A stretch of 60,590 bases of DNA from Clostridium_AQ sp900552125. Lineage in GTDB: Bacteria; Bacillota_I; Bacilli_A; Erysipelotrichales; Erysipelotrichaceae. A program made the position numbers and the translations under genes. The stretch lies in NCBI GenBank assembly GCA_037892765.1, contig JBBKBW010000015.1; one strand, written 5' to 3'. Below, in pieces: positions 45,069 to 54,642 of this stretch. The stretch's first letter is position 1; every line of letters begins with the position of its first letter. Below the pieces are notes generated by a model that saw only the letters and a program-made list of their open reading frames with translations, searched no databases and had not been told where the DNA came from.

Positions 45069-46559
45069 ATGTTAAAAGAGTTATTATTTCCTAGTGACTG
45101 TACTGCTAAACAATATCTTGAAATTCTACTTGAAGCTTATCCCTATGATATTGAAGAATCTCGAGTTTATGCTTTTCTTGACACTCTTCCTCATGCTAGT
45201 TCCTATTTAAAAGAATGTCTTTCTTACATTAGCAACCTTCCTAAATTTCGTCTCTGTGAAAAAGCAGAACCAATCACTTCTGATTTAGAAATACTATTTC
45301 AGAACCTTGCAAGAATCGTACAGGAAGATGATAGCCTATTACACCTACATCCTTTTGACTTTGATGCCACAATCATGCTGACTCACTTTGATGTATCACA
45401 TCCTTATGCCCACTTACCTTTGGAAAATATTATTTTTCTTCAAGAAGTACAGCTTCATCATATCTCACTATTTCATTTACCAGATACAAAAGAGTTTTCC
45501 ATCATCAGGAAAACAGATTTTATTTTTCGTAATGTCAGTATTGATGCGAAAGATTTTTTTGCGATGAGTATTTCTATTTCTGATAAGAAAGGGATTGTAT
45601 ATCTTCCAAAGCTTTGTTTTCAGCTAGGAGTATGTCTATCCTCCTTATATTCTCTTACTACACCCTCTCTTACTCAAGATTTTATTCTAATATTTGGCTT
45701 ATCTTCAAAACATAATGAAGCTGTTTATTATTATGATGAAACCAATCAAATGTATATCGGACTAGTTCGAGGTGATTCCTCCATGCATCATATCCGTTAT
45801 TTAAAAGATATGATACAGACCTTATATAATTCTATCTGTATGAAGAAAAGTGATTTACCAATTCATGCCTCTATGTTTAATCTATTAACACCTACAAATT
45901 TATATGGAATGATATTTGCAGGAGAAAGCGGCACAGGTAAAAGTGAGATCGTAGATGCCCTAACAATTGAATGTCAAAAGAAGAGACTGGATGGTAGAAT
46001 CATCTTTGATGACCATGGTACATGGCATTATTTAGATGAAGAAGTAGTCAGTACTGCTAGTTCTATTGGCGCATTAAAAAATATCACTTATTCACAAATT
46101 CCAAACGCTCTATCTAAATTATCTAATAGTATATTCCTTATACAAGACAATCAAGAAGTTTATCAGCTTTTACCCTTATTATCTCAAGAAGAAACACATA
46201 TCTTTCATAAAGTTACTCATATTTTCTATCTTGATAATCTTTCTGATGAGTATGGTTATACTCAATTAAGCTCATTAGAAGAATGCCTAAGTTTATTTAA
46301 AAAGGGTCCTTTTCTTAAACATGGTCATATAGCTTCATCCTATTTTATCAATCCTTATGGCTGTGTACAAAATAAGGAAGCCTGTGATCAATTAATTAAT
46401 GATTTTTTCACTAATCTGTTTCTTCAAAATATTCCTATTTATGTATTGTACACCAAACAGGCTCGGATAAATACTTCCCTCTATGAAGAATATGCCCATT
46501 TGATTTTACACGAAATTGGTGGAAATCATTGCGAAAACAAAAATGAAACGCTATACTAA
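45069..46559 (+). CDS. P-loop protein resembling HPr kinase/PEPCK, unknown substrate
   Basis: 496 residues. The C-terminal half has LPIHASMFNL (about 263-272), then the P-loop FAGESGTGKSEI (285-292) and IIFDDHGTWHY (about 311-320), the order seen in HPr kinase and PEP carboxykinase folds (P-loop followed by an Asp-Asp metal site). The N-terminal ~260 residues are unrelated to either and partly beta-rich. Known PEPCK substrate-binding residues are not obvious. Likely a kinase-type enzyme on a small molecule or protein; uncertain. RBS AGGTGATT. Next to pyrR. Confidence 0.7.
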   Translation: MLKELLFPSDCTAKQYLEILLEAYPYDIEESRVYAFLDTLPHASSYLKECLSYISNLPKFRLCEKAEPITSDLEILFQNLARIVQEDDSLLHLHPFDFDATIMLTHFDVSHPYAHLPLENIIFLQEVQLHHISLFHLPDTKEFSIIRKTDFIFRNVSIDAKDFFAMSISISDKKGIVYLPKLCFQLGVCLSSLYSLTTPSLTQDFILIFGLSSKHNEAVYYYDETNQMYIGLVRGDSSMHHIRYLKDMIQTLYNSICMKKSDLPIHASMFNLLTPTNLYGMIFAGESGTGKSEIVDALTIECQKKRLDGRIIFDDHGTWHYLDEEVVSTASSIGALKNITYSQIPNALSKLSNSIFLIQDNQEVYQLLPLLSQEETHIFHKVTHIFYLDNLSDEYGYTQLSSLEECLSLFKKGPFLKHGHIASSYFINPYGCVQNKEACDQLINDFFTNLFLQNIPIYVLYTKQARINTSLYEEYAHLILHEIGGNHCENKNETLY

Positions 46560-46586
46560 TAGTAGTACGAAACATGGAGGGTATAC

Positions 46587-47102
46587 ATGGAAATAAAAGA
46601 AATTGTGGATGCAATTGGATTAAAACGTTCTCTGATTCGTATCACACATGAAATCATTGAACGAAACAAAGGGGTCGAAGATATCGTTTTAGTTGGTATA
46701 AAAACAAGAGGAGAATATCTCGCAAAACGCTTGGCAAAGAATATCTTAGATGTAGAACATGTTGAAGTTCCTTGCTTCGGATTAGATGTATCTCATTGGA
46801 GAGATGATCGAGAAGATCCTTATCCATTACCAGAAAACTCACTTCCTGTGAAAGATAAAAAAGTTATTTTAGTAGATGATGTACTTTTTAAAGGAAGAAC
46901 TGTACGTGCTGCAATGGACGCAATCATGCATTATGGAAGAGCAAAAGAAATTCAGCTTGCAGTATTAGTTGATCGTGGCCATCGAGAATTGCCTATTCGT
47001 GCTGATTATATAGGAAAAAATATTCCCAGTTCATTATCTGAAGTTATTCGTGTACGAGTAGAAGAAGTCGATGGAAACGATGGTGTTTATATTAATAAAT
47101 AG
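46587..47102 (+). CDS. pyrR: Bifunctional pyrimidine attenuator / uracil phosphoribosyltransferase
   Basis: 171 residues. PRPP-binding loop VILVDDVLFKGRTVRAA (about 92-108) and the family N-terminus. In Firmicutes PyrR binds pyr mRNA when UMP is high and so ends transcription. No pyr biosynthesis genes or PyrR-binding leader are in this window, so its targets lie elsewhere. RBS GGAGGG. 2-11 bases ahead of the peptidase gene. Confidence 0.9.
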   Translation: MEIKEIVDAIGLKRSLIRITHEIIERNKGVEDIVLVGIKTRGEYLAKRLAKNILDVEHVEVPCFGLDVSHWRDDREDPYPLPENSLPVKDKKVILVDDVLFKGRTVRAAMDAIMHYGRAKEIQLAVLVDRGHRELPIRADYIGKNIPSSLSEVIRVRVEEVDGNDGVYINK

Positions 47103-47113
47103 AGGTGATTACG

Positions 47114-48142
47114 ATGAATAAAGAATATGTATTAGATTTCGCAAAACAATTACTAAGTATGGATTCTCCTACTGGCTATACAAAACATGCGATTGATTTT
47201 GTGAAAACAGAAGTAGAAAAATTAGGTTTTGAAACTGAAAAAAATCAAAAAGGAAATCTTCTGATTCATGTAAAAGGAAAAAGCAATGATAAAACTATTG
47301 GTTTCTGTGCCCATTGTGATACTTTAGGTTTAATGGTTCGCTCTATTCAAGCAGATGGTACATTAGCTGTAACTAAACTTGGTGGACCAATCATGGCTAC
47401 TCTAGATGGTGAATACTGCCGAATCATCACAAGAGAAAACAAAGTATATACAGGAACAATTCTTTCTAAATCTCCTGCAGTACATGTATATCCAGATGCT
47501 TCCAGCAGAAAACGTGAAGCTGATGAAATGTATGTACGCATTGATGAGGTTGTGAAAAGTAAAGCCGATGTAGAAGAATTAGGTATATGCAACGGAGACT
47601 TTATTGCGATTGATCCTAAGGTTCAGATTACAGAAAGCGGATTTATCAAATCTCGTTTCTTAGATGATAAAATCAGTGTCAGTGCATTAGTAGGAGTTCT
47701 ACAGCACTTAAAAGAAAACAATGTAACTCCAGAATATGATTTAATTTTTATGATGAGTACTTATGAAGAAGTAGGTCATGGAATGGCTCATATCCCAGCA
47801 TGCATAACAGAATTAATTGCAGTAGATATGGGGTGTATCGGACTAGACCTAGCCTGTACAGAACAAGATGTATCTATATGTGCAAAAGACTCCAGCGGTC
47901 CTTACGACTATGACATGACTACAAATTTAATTCAGCTTGCGAAAGAAAATAAATTAAGCTATGCTGTTGATATTTATCCAATGTATGGAAGTGATGTTAG
48001 TGCAGCATTAAAAGGCGGGAATGACATTCGTGGTGCATTGATCGGTCCTGGTGTTCACGCTTCTCATGGTATGGAACGTACTCATTATGACGGTGTTGAA
48101 AATACCATGAAATTGATTCTAGCTTACATCACACAAAAATAA
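47114..48142 (+). CDS. M42-family metallopeptidase (aminopeptidase)
   Basis: 342 residues from ATG 47114 (AGAGGTGA 6 bases upstream; the GTG at 47105 is within the RBS). Two-metal site: His/Asp in FCAHCDTLGLMV, DDKISVSA, Glu pair in STYEEVGHG, Asp in VDMG, and His in ERTHYDGVENT. Dodecameric aminopeptidase for cytosolic peptides. Co-transcribed with pyrR. Confidence 0.92.
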   Translation: MNKEYVLDFAKQLLSMDSPTGYTKHAIDFVKTEVEKLGFETEKNQKGNLLIHVKGKSNDKTIGFCAHCDTLGLMVRSIQADGTLAVTKLGGPIMATLDGEYCRIITRENKVYTGTILSKSPAVHVYPDASSRKREADEMYVRIDEVVKSKADVEELGICNGDFIAIDPKVQITESGFIKSRFLDDKISVSALVGVLQHLKENNVTPEYDLIFMMSTYEEVGHGMAHIPACITELIAVDMGCIGLDLACTEQDVSICAKDSSGPYDYDMTTNLIQLAKENKLSYAVDIYPMYGSDVSAALKGGNDIRGALIGPGVHASHGMERTHYDGVENTMKLILAYITQK

Positions 48143-48149
48143 TAAACTC

Positions 48150-48181
48150 AAGCATATTCTTATCTAAAGAGTATGCTTTTT
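48150..48181 (+). terminator. Terminator after the M42 peptidase
   Basis: AAGCATATTCT pairs with AGAGTATGCTT, then TTTT. Confidence 0.75.
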
Positions 48182-48228
48182 ATGTATGAAATAATTCACC
48201 TCTTCATATATTGAAATGAGGTGATTTT

Positions 48229-48873
48229 ATGTTTCTACACACATTTTTCTTTGTCTTCTTTGCGGAAATGGCAGATAAAACACAATTCATGGTGATGGCT
48301 CTTACAAACCGTTATACTTTCAGACAAGTCATAGGTGGTATGATACTAGGTATTTTATTAATTAGCGGTTTTTCTGTTTTAGCCGGTAACCTAATTGGTG
48401 AAGTAATACCTATAAAATGGATCAAATTAGTGGCTTCTATTATGTTTCTAATTTTTGGCTTTCTAAATCTAAAACAACAAAATCAAGAAGAAACAGGTCA
48501 TGTCCTATCATTTAAAATACCCTTATTATCCATTGCCTGTACCTTTGTCTTGGCAGAATTAGGTGATAAAACACAATTGGCAACAGTAGCTCTAGCGGCA
48601 GATCATATGCATTCACATTTTGCTGTATTTTTAGGGGCATCCTTAGGGCTGATTATGGCAAATTTATTTGGTATATTCGCAGGTAAAATTCTCTTTAAAT
48701 TTCTTAGTGAACAAACAATGAAGATTGGAAGCTCTTTTATCTTCTTTTTATTTGGATCTTTAACACTATTCGAAACAATTCCTGGCAATAATACTATTTA
48801 TGTGTTATATAGCTGTATTCTAATTTTAATAGCTTATATCATTTATACGCATTCTTATAAACAATCTCAATAG
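48229..48873 (+). CDS. UPF0016/GDT1-family manganese exporter-like protein
   Basis: 214 residues, six helices in two repeats, each with the signature E-x-G/A-D-K-T-Q: FFAEMADKTQFMVMAL and VLAELGDKTQLATVAL. Family members (MneA, TMEM165) carry Mn2+ or Ca2+ against H+. RBS GAGGTGATTTT. Substrate here inferred from family. Confidence 0.9.
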   Translation: MFLHTFFFVFFAEMADKTQFMVMALTNRYTFRQVIGGMILGILLISGFSVLAGNLIGEVIPIKWIKLVASIMFLIFGFLNLKQQNQEETGHVLSFKIPLLSIACTFVLAELGDKTQLATVALAADHMHSHFAVFLGASLGLIMANLFGIFAGKILFKFLSEQTMKIGSSFIFFLFGSLTLFETIPGNNTIYVLYSCILILIAYIIYTHSYKQSQ

Positions 48874-49003
48874 AAATATATCAAAATCTTTCTGAAAACA
48901 AATTAATATTTTTCTTTTCTCAAGTAAATTCCTTACAAACTGATGTATTTTATATGAAAATAAGCTATAATAAGGGTAATTGAAAAGAAAGAAGGTAGAA
49001 ATT

Positions 49004-50758
49004 GTGAACGAATGGTCCTTAGACATACTTTATAAAGGTTTTGATGATGAAGCCTTTATAAACGACTTTAAAACTTTAGATACAGAAATAGAAAACTGTA
49101 TTAAGATTACTGATGTATTATCCCACGAAGATGAAGTAACTACATTAAAGAATGTGTTATCTGCGTTAGAAACATATTCAACATTAAAAGAAAAAATCAG
49201 ATCTTTTATTTCTCTAAAACAATCCACAAACACAGCTGATCCAAAAGCAGCATCTCTTTATAACCAGCTATCTCAAAAATGTGGTGCCAGTTCGAAAGTT
49301 TTCTCAAAATTCCAAAGATATATTTCAGAAATTGAAGATCTAGAATCTTGCATTGCACAGGATGATGTATTAAAGGAATACAAGTTCTTACTAACATCAA
49401 TCAAAGAAGATAGTAAATATTTGTTAAGTGATGATGTAGAAGAAGTTCTTACAAAAATGGATATTACTGGTGGTTCTGCGTGGGAGAATCTACAAAGTTA
49501 TCTAACAAGCACTGTAGAAGTTGATTACGAAGGTGATAAAACAACCTTATCTCAGATACGTAATCTTGCCTATGATAGTGATAGTAAAGTAAGAAAAGCT
49601 GCTTATGAAGCAGAACTTGCTTCTTATGAAAAAATTCGTGATTCTATCGCGTTCTCTTTAAACAGTATTAAAGCTCAAGTACTTACAGAATGTGAATTGC
49701 GTGGATTCGATTCCCCTCTTGCAATGACACTTCATCAGGCACATATGAAACAAGAAACATTAGATGCATTAATGAGTGCCTTAAAATCATATTTACCAAA
49801 ATTCCATGCTTATCTTCGTCGTAAAGCAGAATTATTAGGACATGAAAATGGTCTTCCTTGGTATGATTTATTTGCCCCAATGCATACAGAATCTAAAACA
49901 TATACTGTAGAAGAAGCTAAACAGTATTTATTAGATCACTTCCGTCCATTCGCAGATGATATGGCAGATATGATGGAACGTGCCTTTGATGAAAACTGGA
50001 TAGATTTCTTCCCTCGTAAAGGAAAAGTTGGCGGTGCATTCTGTGCAAATCTTCCATATGTAAAACAAAGTCGTGTACTTACTAATTTTGATGGAGCATT
50101 AGGTGATATAGTTACATTAGCTCATGAATTAGGACATGCATATCATGGTATGATGATTGAAAATCATCGCCCATTAAATACAGATTATTCTATGCCAGTT
50201 GCGGAAACAGCATCTACATTTAATGAAAATATCATTATGGATGCAGCTATTGATGATGCCACTGGTGATGAAAAAATAGCGCTTATTGAAAATCAGCTAC
50301 AAGACTTAACACAAACAATGTGTGATATTTATTCTCGTTTCTTATTTGAAAAGACTGTCTTTGAGAAATGTAAAGATACATTCTTATTCCCTGATGAATT
50401 AGAGAAAATCATGTTAAATGCTCAAAAGGAAGCATATGGAGATGGATTAGACCCTAATTATTTACACCCATATATGTGGATATGTAAATCTCACTATTAT
50501 TCAAGCGGTTTAAGCTTCTACAACTTCCCATATGCATTTGGTTCTCTATTTGCGAAAGGACTTGTCTTAAAATATCATGAAGATAAAGAAAATTTCGTAC
50601 CTAAATATAGAGAATTATTAAAAGCTACTACAATTTCCAGTGTAGAAGATGTTGCGAAAATGGTAGATATTGATTTATGCGATGAAAACTTCTGGATTCA
50701 TTGTCTAGAAGCATGTGGAAAACGCATTGATGAATTTTTAACTCTTACAGAAAAATAA
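49004..50758 (+). CDS. pepF: M3-family oligoendopeptidase F
   Basis: 584 residues from GTG 49004 (AAGAAGG 8 bases upstream; the frame also opens at TTG 48980 within the RBS). Zinc motif HELGH in TLAHELGHAYHGMMI (about residue 375) with the third ligand Glu downstream in PVAETASTFNENI. Cleaves oligopeptides in the cytosol. Usual family length is about 590-600. Confidence 0.93.
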   Translation: MNEWSLDILYKGFDDEAFINDFKTLDTEIENCIKITDVLSHEDEVTTLKNVLSALETYSTLKEKIRSFISLKQSTNTADPKAASLYNQLSQKCGASSKVFSKFQRYISEIEDLESCIAQDDVLKEYKFLLTSIKEDSKYLLSDDVEEVLTKMDITGGSAWENLQSYLTSTVEVDYEGDKTTLSQIRNLAYDSDSKVRKAAYEAELASYEKIRDSIAFSLNSIKAQVLTECELRGFDSPLAMTLHQAHMKQETLDALMSALKSYLPKFHAYLRRKAELLGHENGLPWYDLFAPMHTESKTYTVEEAKQYLLDHFRPFADDMADMMERAFDENWIDFFPRKGKVGGAFCANLPYVKQSRVLTNFDGALGDIVTLAHELGHAYHGMMIENHRPLNTDYSMPVAETASTFNENIIMDAAIDDATGDEKIALIENQLQDLTQTMCDIYSRFLFEKTVFEKCKDTFLFPDELEKIMLNAQKEAYGDGLDPNYLHPYMWICKSHYYSSGLSFYNFPYAFGSLFAKGLVLKYHEDKENFVPKYRELLKATTISSVEDVAKMVDIDLCDENFWIHCLEACGKRIDEFLTLTEK

Positions 50759-50765
50759 AAGACAA

Positions 50766-50801
50766 AACAGGTTTCACGAAATAATGTGAACCTGTTTTTT
50801 T
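50766..50801 (+). terminator. Terminator of pepF
   Basis: ACAGGTTTCAC pairs with GTGAACCTGT, followed by T7. Confidence 0.88.
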
Positions 50802-50807
50802 GTATAT

Positions 50808-50840
50808 AAAAAAGGACTTACATCGCTGTAAATCCCTTTT
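50808..50840 (-). terminator. Terminator of ptsI
   Basis: Minus strand AAAAGGGATTTACA pairs with TGTAAGTCCTTTT (near perfect), then T-run. Adjacent to the pepF terminator, so the two converging genes are insulated. Confidence 0.85.
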
Positions 50841-50852
50841 AATTTCTATGTA

Positions 50853-52556
50853 CTATTTAGCAATAGTTTCTTTAATTAGATTCAATACGTCTTCAGCAGT
50901 AGATTGTTTCAATGCTTCTTCCGCAAGTGATTCCATTTCTTTTTTGCTTAGGTTAGTAACCATTTTACGAGCTTTTAGAATCTGAGTAGCAGACATAGAG
51001 AATTCATCTAATCCAAGACCTAATAATACAGGTACTGCATATTCTTCTCCTGCCATAGCTCCACACATTCCTGTCCATTTACCTTCTTTATGAGCACCAT
51101 CAATTGTCATCTTAATTAGACGTAAGATAGATGGGTTGTATGGCTGATATAAGTAAGATACTTTTTCATTCATACGGTCAGCTGCCATAGAGTACTGAAT
51201 CAAGTCATTTGTACCAATTGAGAAGAAGTCTGCTTCTTTAGCGAAGTTATCTGCATTTACAGCTGCAGCTGGAATTTCAACCATCATACCAACTTCAATA
51301 TTATCTGCAACTTTAACACCTTCTGCGATTAATTTAGCTTTTTCTTCTTCAAAAATTGCTTTACCCTGACGGAATTCATCAACTGTAGCAATCATTGGGA
51401 ACATGATACAAAGTCTACCGTAGATAGATGCACGAATCAATGCACGTAACTGCGTACGGAAGATATCAGTTCTATCTAAACATAAACGAATTGCACGATA
51501 TCCTAAGAATGGATTCATTTCAGGATCAAATGTGAAGTAAGGAAGTTTTTTATCTCCACCAATATCCAAAGTACGAACAACGACACGACGTCCGCCCATA
51601 CCTTCTAATACTGCTTTATACGCTTCAAACTGTTCATCTTCTGTTGGGAAGTGGTCAGAATGCATATATAAGAATTCTGTACGGTAAAGACCAATTCCTT
51701 CACCACCATTATTTAGAACACCTTCAACATCATCTGGTGTACCAATGTTACCAGCAAGTTCAACTTCGTGTCCATCTGTAGTGATAGATTTTGCATCTTT
51801 CAATACCTTCAATGCTTCTTTTTCTTTTAAGTAATTTTCACGTTTTACTTCATATTCTTTAATTTCTTCATCTGTTGGATTTAAGATTACAGCGCCTTCA
51901 ATAGCATCAAGAATAACAGTATCCCCGTTATTAGAAGCTTCTAAAACACCGCTGCATCCAACAACAGCAGGAATTTCTAATGAGTTTGCCATAATTGCAG
52001 AGTGGCTAGTTTTACCACCAATGTTTGTCGCAAAACCTTTCGCAAATTCATTTAACTGTGCTGTATCAGATGGAGTTAAGTCATGTGCAATAATGACAGA
52101 ATCTTCATTGATTGCGCTTAAATCAGGAATTGTTAATCCTAATAAGTTACATTTTAAACGGAAAGTAACGTCTTTAACATCAGCAGCTCTTTCTTTAAAA
52201 TATTCATTGTCCATAGATTCAAACATAGAAACCATCATATTTGCAACTTCATTTGTCGCAAATTCAGCATTAACTTTATCATTTTCAATCATCGCAATGA
52301 TCTGATTAGCTAATTCCGGATCCCCTGCCATCATTAAATGAGCATCAAATACTGCTAATTCTTCTGGAGCTAAACGTTTCGCAGCACGTTCCTTGATTCC
52401 TTCAATGTCAGCTTTTGTTTTTTCCAAAGCCGCATTAAATTTTGCTACTTCTTCCTCTGGATTAGCTTCTTTCTTTACGATTTCAAAGCTAGGTGTTTCC
52501 AATTTGTAAACTTTAGCGATTGCAATACCTGCAGATGCTGCAATACCTTTAAGCAT
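50853..52556 (-). CDS. ptsI: PTS Enzyme I (phosphoenolpyruvate-protein phosphotransferase)
   Basis: 567 residues. First step of the PTS: autophosphorylates on His185 (NIGGKTSHSAIMAN) from PEP and hands phosphate to HPr. PEP-binding C-terminal barrel has RTEFLYMHSDHFP, VRTLDIGGDKKLPY and GMMVEIPAAA. Full length. HPr (ptsH) is not adjacent, so it is encoded elsewhere. RBS GAGGAGG. Transcribed alone. Confidence 0.96.
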   Translation of the reverse strand: MLKGIAASAGIAIAKVYKLETPSFEIVKKEANPEEEVAKFNAALEKTKADIEGIKERAAKRLAPEELAVFDAHLMMAGDPELANQIIAMIENDKVNAEFATNEVANMMVSMFESMDNEYFKERAADVKDVTFRLKCNLLGLTIPDLSAINEDSVIIAHDLTPSDTAQLNEFAKGFATNIGGKTSHSAIMANSLEIPAVVGCSGVLEASNNGDTVILDAIEGAVILNPTDEEIKEYEVKRENYLKEKEALKVLKDAKSITTDGHEVELAGNIGTPDDVEGVLNNGGEGIGLYRTEFLYMHSDHFPTEDEQFEAYKAVLEGMGGRRVVVRTLDIGGDKKLPYFTFDPEMNPFLGYRAIRLCLDRTDIFRTQLRALIRASIYGRLCIMFPMIATVDEFRQGKAIFEEEKAKLIAEGVKVADNIEVGMMVEIPAAAVNADNFAKEADFFSIGTNDLIQYSMAADRMNEKVSYLYQPYNPSILRLIKMTIDGAHKEGKWTGMCGAMAGEEYAVPVLLGLGLDEFSMSATQILKARKMVTNLSKKEMESLAEEALKQSTAEDVLNLIKETIAK

Positions 52557-52614
52557 AAAATAGTCCTCCTCTTACTTCATAAAACTTATACTTTTAATAC
52601 TATTCTGATAAACT

Positions 52615-52628
52615 CAAAAACGCTTACA
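52615..52628 (-). promoter_or_regulatory. cre-like catabolite site in the ptsI leader
   Basis: Minus strand TGTAAGCGTTTTTG matches the CcpA consensus TGWAARCGYTWNCW at 12 of 14 positions. It lies about 14-27 bases downstream of the predicted start. Confidence 0.55.
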
Positions 52629-52648
52629 TGAGTCTACCTCTATCTATG

Positions 52649-52677
52649 ATAATAACATTTTTTGCTAACTTAGGCAA
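52649..52677 (-). promoter_or_regulatory. Sigma-A promoter of ptsI
   Basis: Minus strand TTGCCT, 17-base spacer, TATTAT. Gives a leader of about 85 bases to the ATG. Confidence 0.75.
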
Positions 52678-52798
52678 CGAAAAATACTTTTACAGACAAA
52701 AGAATTTTCATATTATTGCGAAATTTTCCACAAGATAATAAAATAGCTATCTATTTCTAAACAACTTCCACAATTTTCCTATTTAATATAATAAAATA

Positions 52799-52819
52799 GA
52801 CGATAGTTTACCTACCGTC
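52799..52819 (-). terminator. Terminator of the GntR/PTS operon
   Basis: Minus strand GACGGTAG-loop-CTATCGTC followed by TATTTT, just past the GntR stop. Confidence 0.7.
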
Positions 52820-52830
52820 ATTATCATCAC

Positions 52831-53496
52831 CTAAGAGACTATTTCAATTGGACCTTCCTTTGGATTGTAATATGTATGAATCAATAATTGAACTTCTCCA
52901 TCTAGATTAACTATGCTGCTTTCTACCATAATAACAGGTGTTTCTAGCTTCAAGTTCAATAGATTAGCATATTTAACTGGAACGCTAACTGGATAAAACT
53001 TCTGTGTCATTTTTCCATTTTGTATATAAGGACTGACATCTAATAATTTATCTAGATTGTTCAAACATTTTTGATCCACTCTGTCATAAATAAAGAAAAA
53101 TTCCTCTACGCTTACAGGGCGATTTTCTTTCTTATTTAATCGAATCACACGTAAAATCTGTGTACTTGGCATCACTTTAAAAATTTCCGCTATTTCCGGT
53201 ATTTCTTTTATATTCAAATAAATTAGAATAAAGCTGCCTTCTTCCTGATTCAACAAACTTTCTTTCGATGTATTTTTCTTCATCAGACTGCGATCTGCCA
53301 CAAAGGTTCCTTTATTGCCATTCCTATACAATACACCTTCTTCAACTAGTTCGTTTACAGCATTTCGAACGGTCATACGACTAACATTGCAGATTTGTGC
53401 TAGCTCTCTTTCAGAAGCTATAGGTGTATGAACAGGTTTATCTTCTATTTCATCTAATATTTTTTGTTTAATTTTCTGATACCGTGGAATAGCCAT
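52831..53496 (-). CDS. GntR-family repressor with UTRA domain
   Basis: 221 residues. Winged helix with ASERELAQICNVSRMTVRNA (about 27-46) and a C-terminal UTRA ligand domain that binds a phosphosugar. Last gene of the eight-gene PTS operon. The likely targets are the two 14-base palindromes at 58897 and 59116. RBS GAAGGTGA. Confidence 0.92.
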   Translation of the reverse strand: MAIPRYQKIKQKILDEIEDKPVHTPIASERELAQICNVSRMTVRNAVNELVEEGVLYRNGNKGTFVADRSLMKKNTSKESLLNQEEGSFILIYLNIKEIPEIAEIFKVMPSTQILRVIRLNKKENRPVSVEEFFFIYDRVDQKCLNNLDKLLDVSPYIQNGKMTQKFYPVSVPVKYANLLNLKLETPVIMVESSIVNLDGEVQLLIHTYYNPKEGPIEIVS

Positions 53497-53523
53497 AAAT
53501 TCACCTTCTTTCAGCTTCTTTTC

Positions 53524-54609
53524 TTATTGAATAAAACCAAATGACTTCCATGAATCTATATAATCTAATAATATATGTTCATTTTTCGGTATATGTCCAA
53601 TAACATTTTTTCTACCGTCATTATCCATATCTTTTAGTACGATCTGTAGTTCACCTTTATAATGCATATAATTATCATTAATAATGATAACATCTCCTCT
53701 TTTTAAAGAACGTGTATTTCTTGGAGGTATATTTTCATTTGCATAGGTAACTCTAGGCTGTGTACTTCTTGCCATATACTCACTTCGATCACCTCGGACA
53801 AAATGATGATGATCATACACGATATTTCTTTCTATTGGATGTAATTCTCCTTCTAATTCTACCTTAAACATTAGCATTTCAGGTTTAATTTTTTGCAGTG
53901 ACGCAAATTCTTCCTCACTTGCATAACAATTTGCAATCATGACATCATCCACAAGACCACTAGCAAACAAATGACGTGCAGCAACATCAAGCGGTAAATC
54001 TCTATGCATTTCTAAGGTACATAATCCTTCATTTACAGGCCATGGTCCAAATGTATTATTTTCCTGGGAGGATATAAATGCTGCTATTGGTAAATTTAAT
54101 TTTCTTATCGTTTTTGCACATTTTTGAAAATGCTCATAACTCAATCCTGTAAATCTTTGCGGATAGAAATTATGACAAGTACATAGTAAATCCCTATTTG
54201 GATAATGACTTATAATATTATCCAGATAAGCATTTCCTAAGCTCGCATTGATTTCAATCTTTAAACCATAGGGATTGAAAGTCATCTGTGCTTCTTTAAA
54301 AGAATCAAAACCTTCATCTAAACGAATACCATCAGCATGCAAATCATTGAAGAAAGATAAATCATCATAAGATATATGCAAGCGATTAAACACTGATGGT
54401 GCAACATCTAGAATTACTTCCATTTGAAAAGAATGTGCAAAATCGATTATTTCACGAAACTCTTTTATAATTTCTTCTCTCTCTTTTTTTACACTTAACA
54501 AACATGTAAATATTCTTCTACATCCATATTTAGCTGCTAAAGCAATATAGTCTTTATCCTTTTGCACAGTTGAATGCTCAGGATAAATAGAAATCCCTAA
54601 ACGAGACAT
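53524..54609 (-). CDS. MupG/DUF871-family protein (6-phospho-N-acetylmuramidase-like)
   Basis: 361 residues. N-terminal TIM-barrel (RLGISIYPEHS, ADGIRLDEGFDS, CHNFYPQRFTGLS) and a C-terminal cyclophilin-like beta domain (about 250-361, RNIVYDHHHFVRGDRSEYMARS). The characterised member, S. aureus MupG, splits MurNAc-6P-GlcNAc. Here the operon lacks murQ and a MurP, so the substrate may be another phospho-disaccharide. RBS GAAGGGAG. Confidence 0.85.
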   Translation of the reverse strand: MSRLGISIYPEHSTVQKDKDYIALAAKYGCRRIFTCLLSVKKEREEIIKEFREIIDFAHSFQMEVILDVAPSVFNRLHISYDDLSFFNDLHADGIRLDEGFDSFKEAQMTFNPYGLKIEINASLGNAYLDNIISHYPNRDLLCTCHNFYPQRFTGLSYEHFQKCAKTIRKLNLPIAAFISSQENNTFGPWPVNEGLCTLEMHRDLPLDVAARHLFASGLVDDVMIANCYASEEEFASLQKIKPEMLMFKVELEGELHPIERNIVYDHHHFVRGDRSEYMARSTQPRVTYANENIPPRNTRSLKRGDVIIINDNYMHYKGELQIVLKDMDNDGRKNVIGHIPKNEHILLDYIDSWKSFGFIQ

Positions 54610-54642
54610 ATAGTTCTCCCTTCAAGGAGCCTAGAAAATGGT

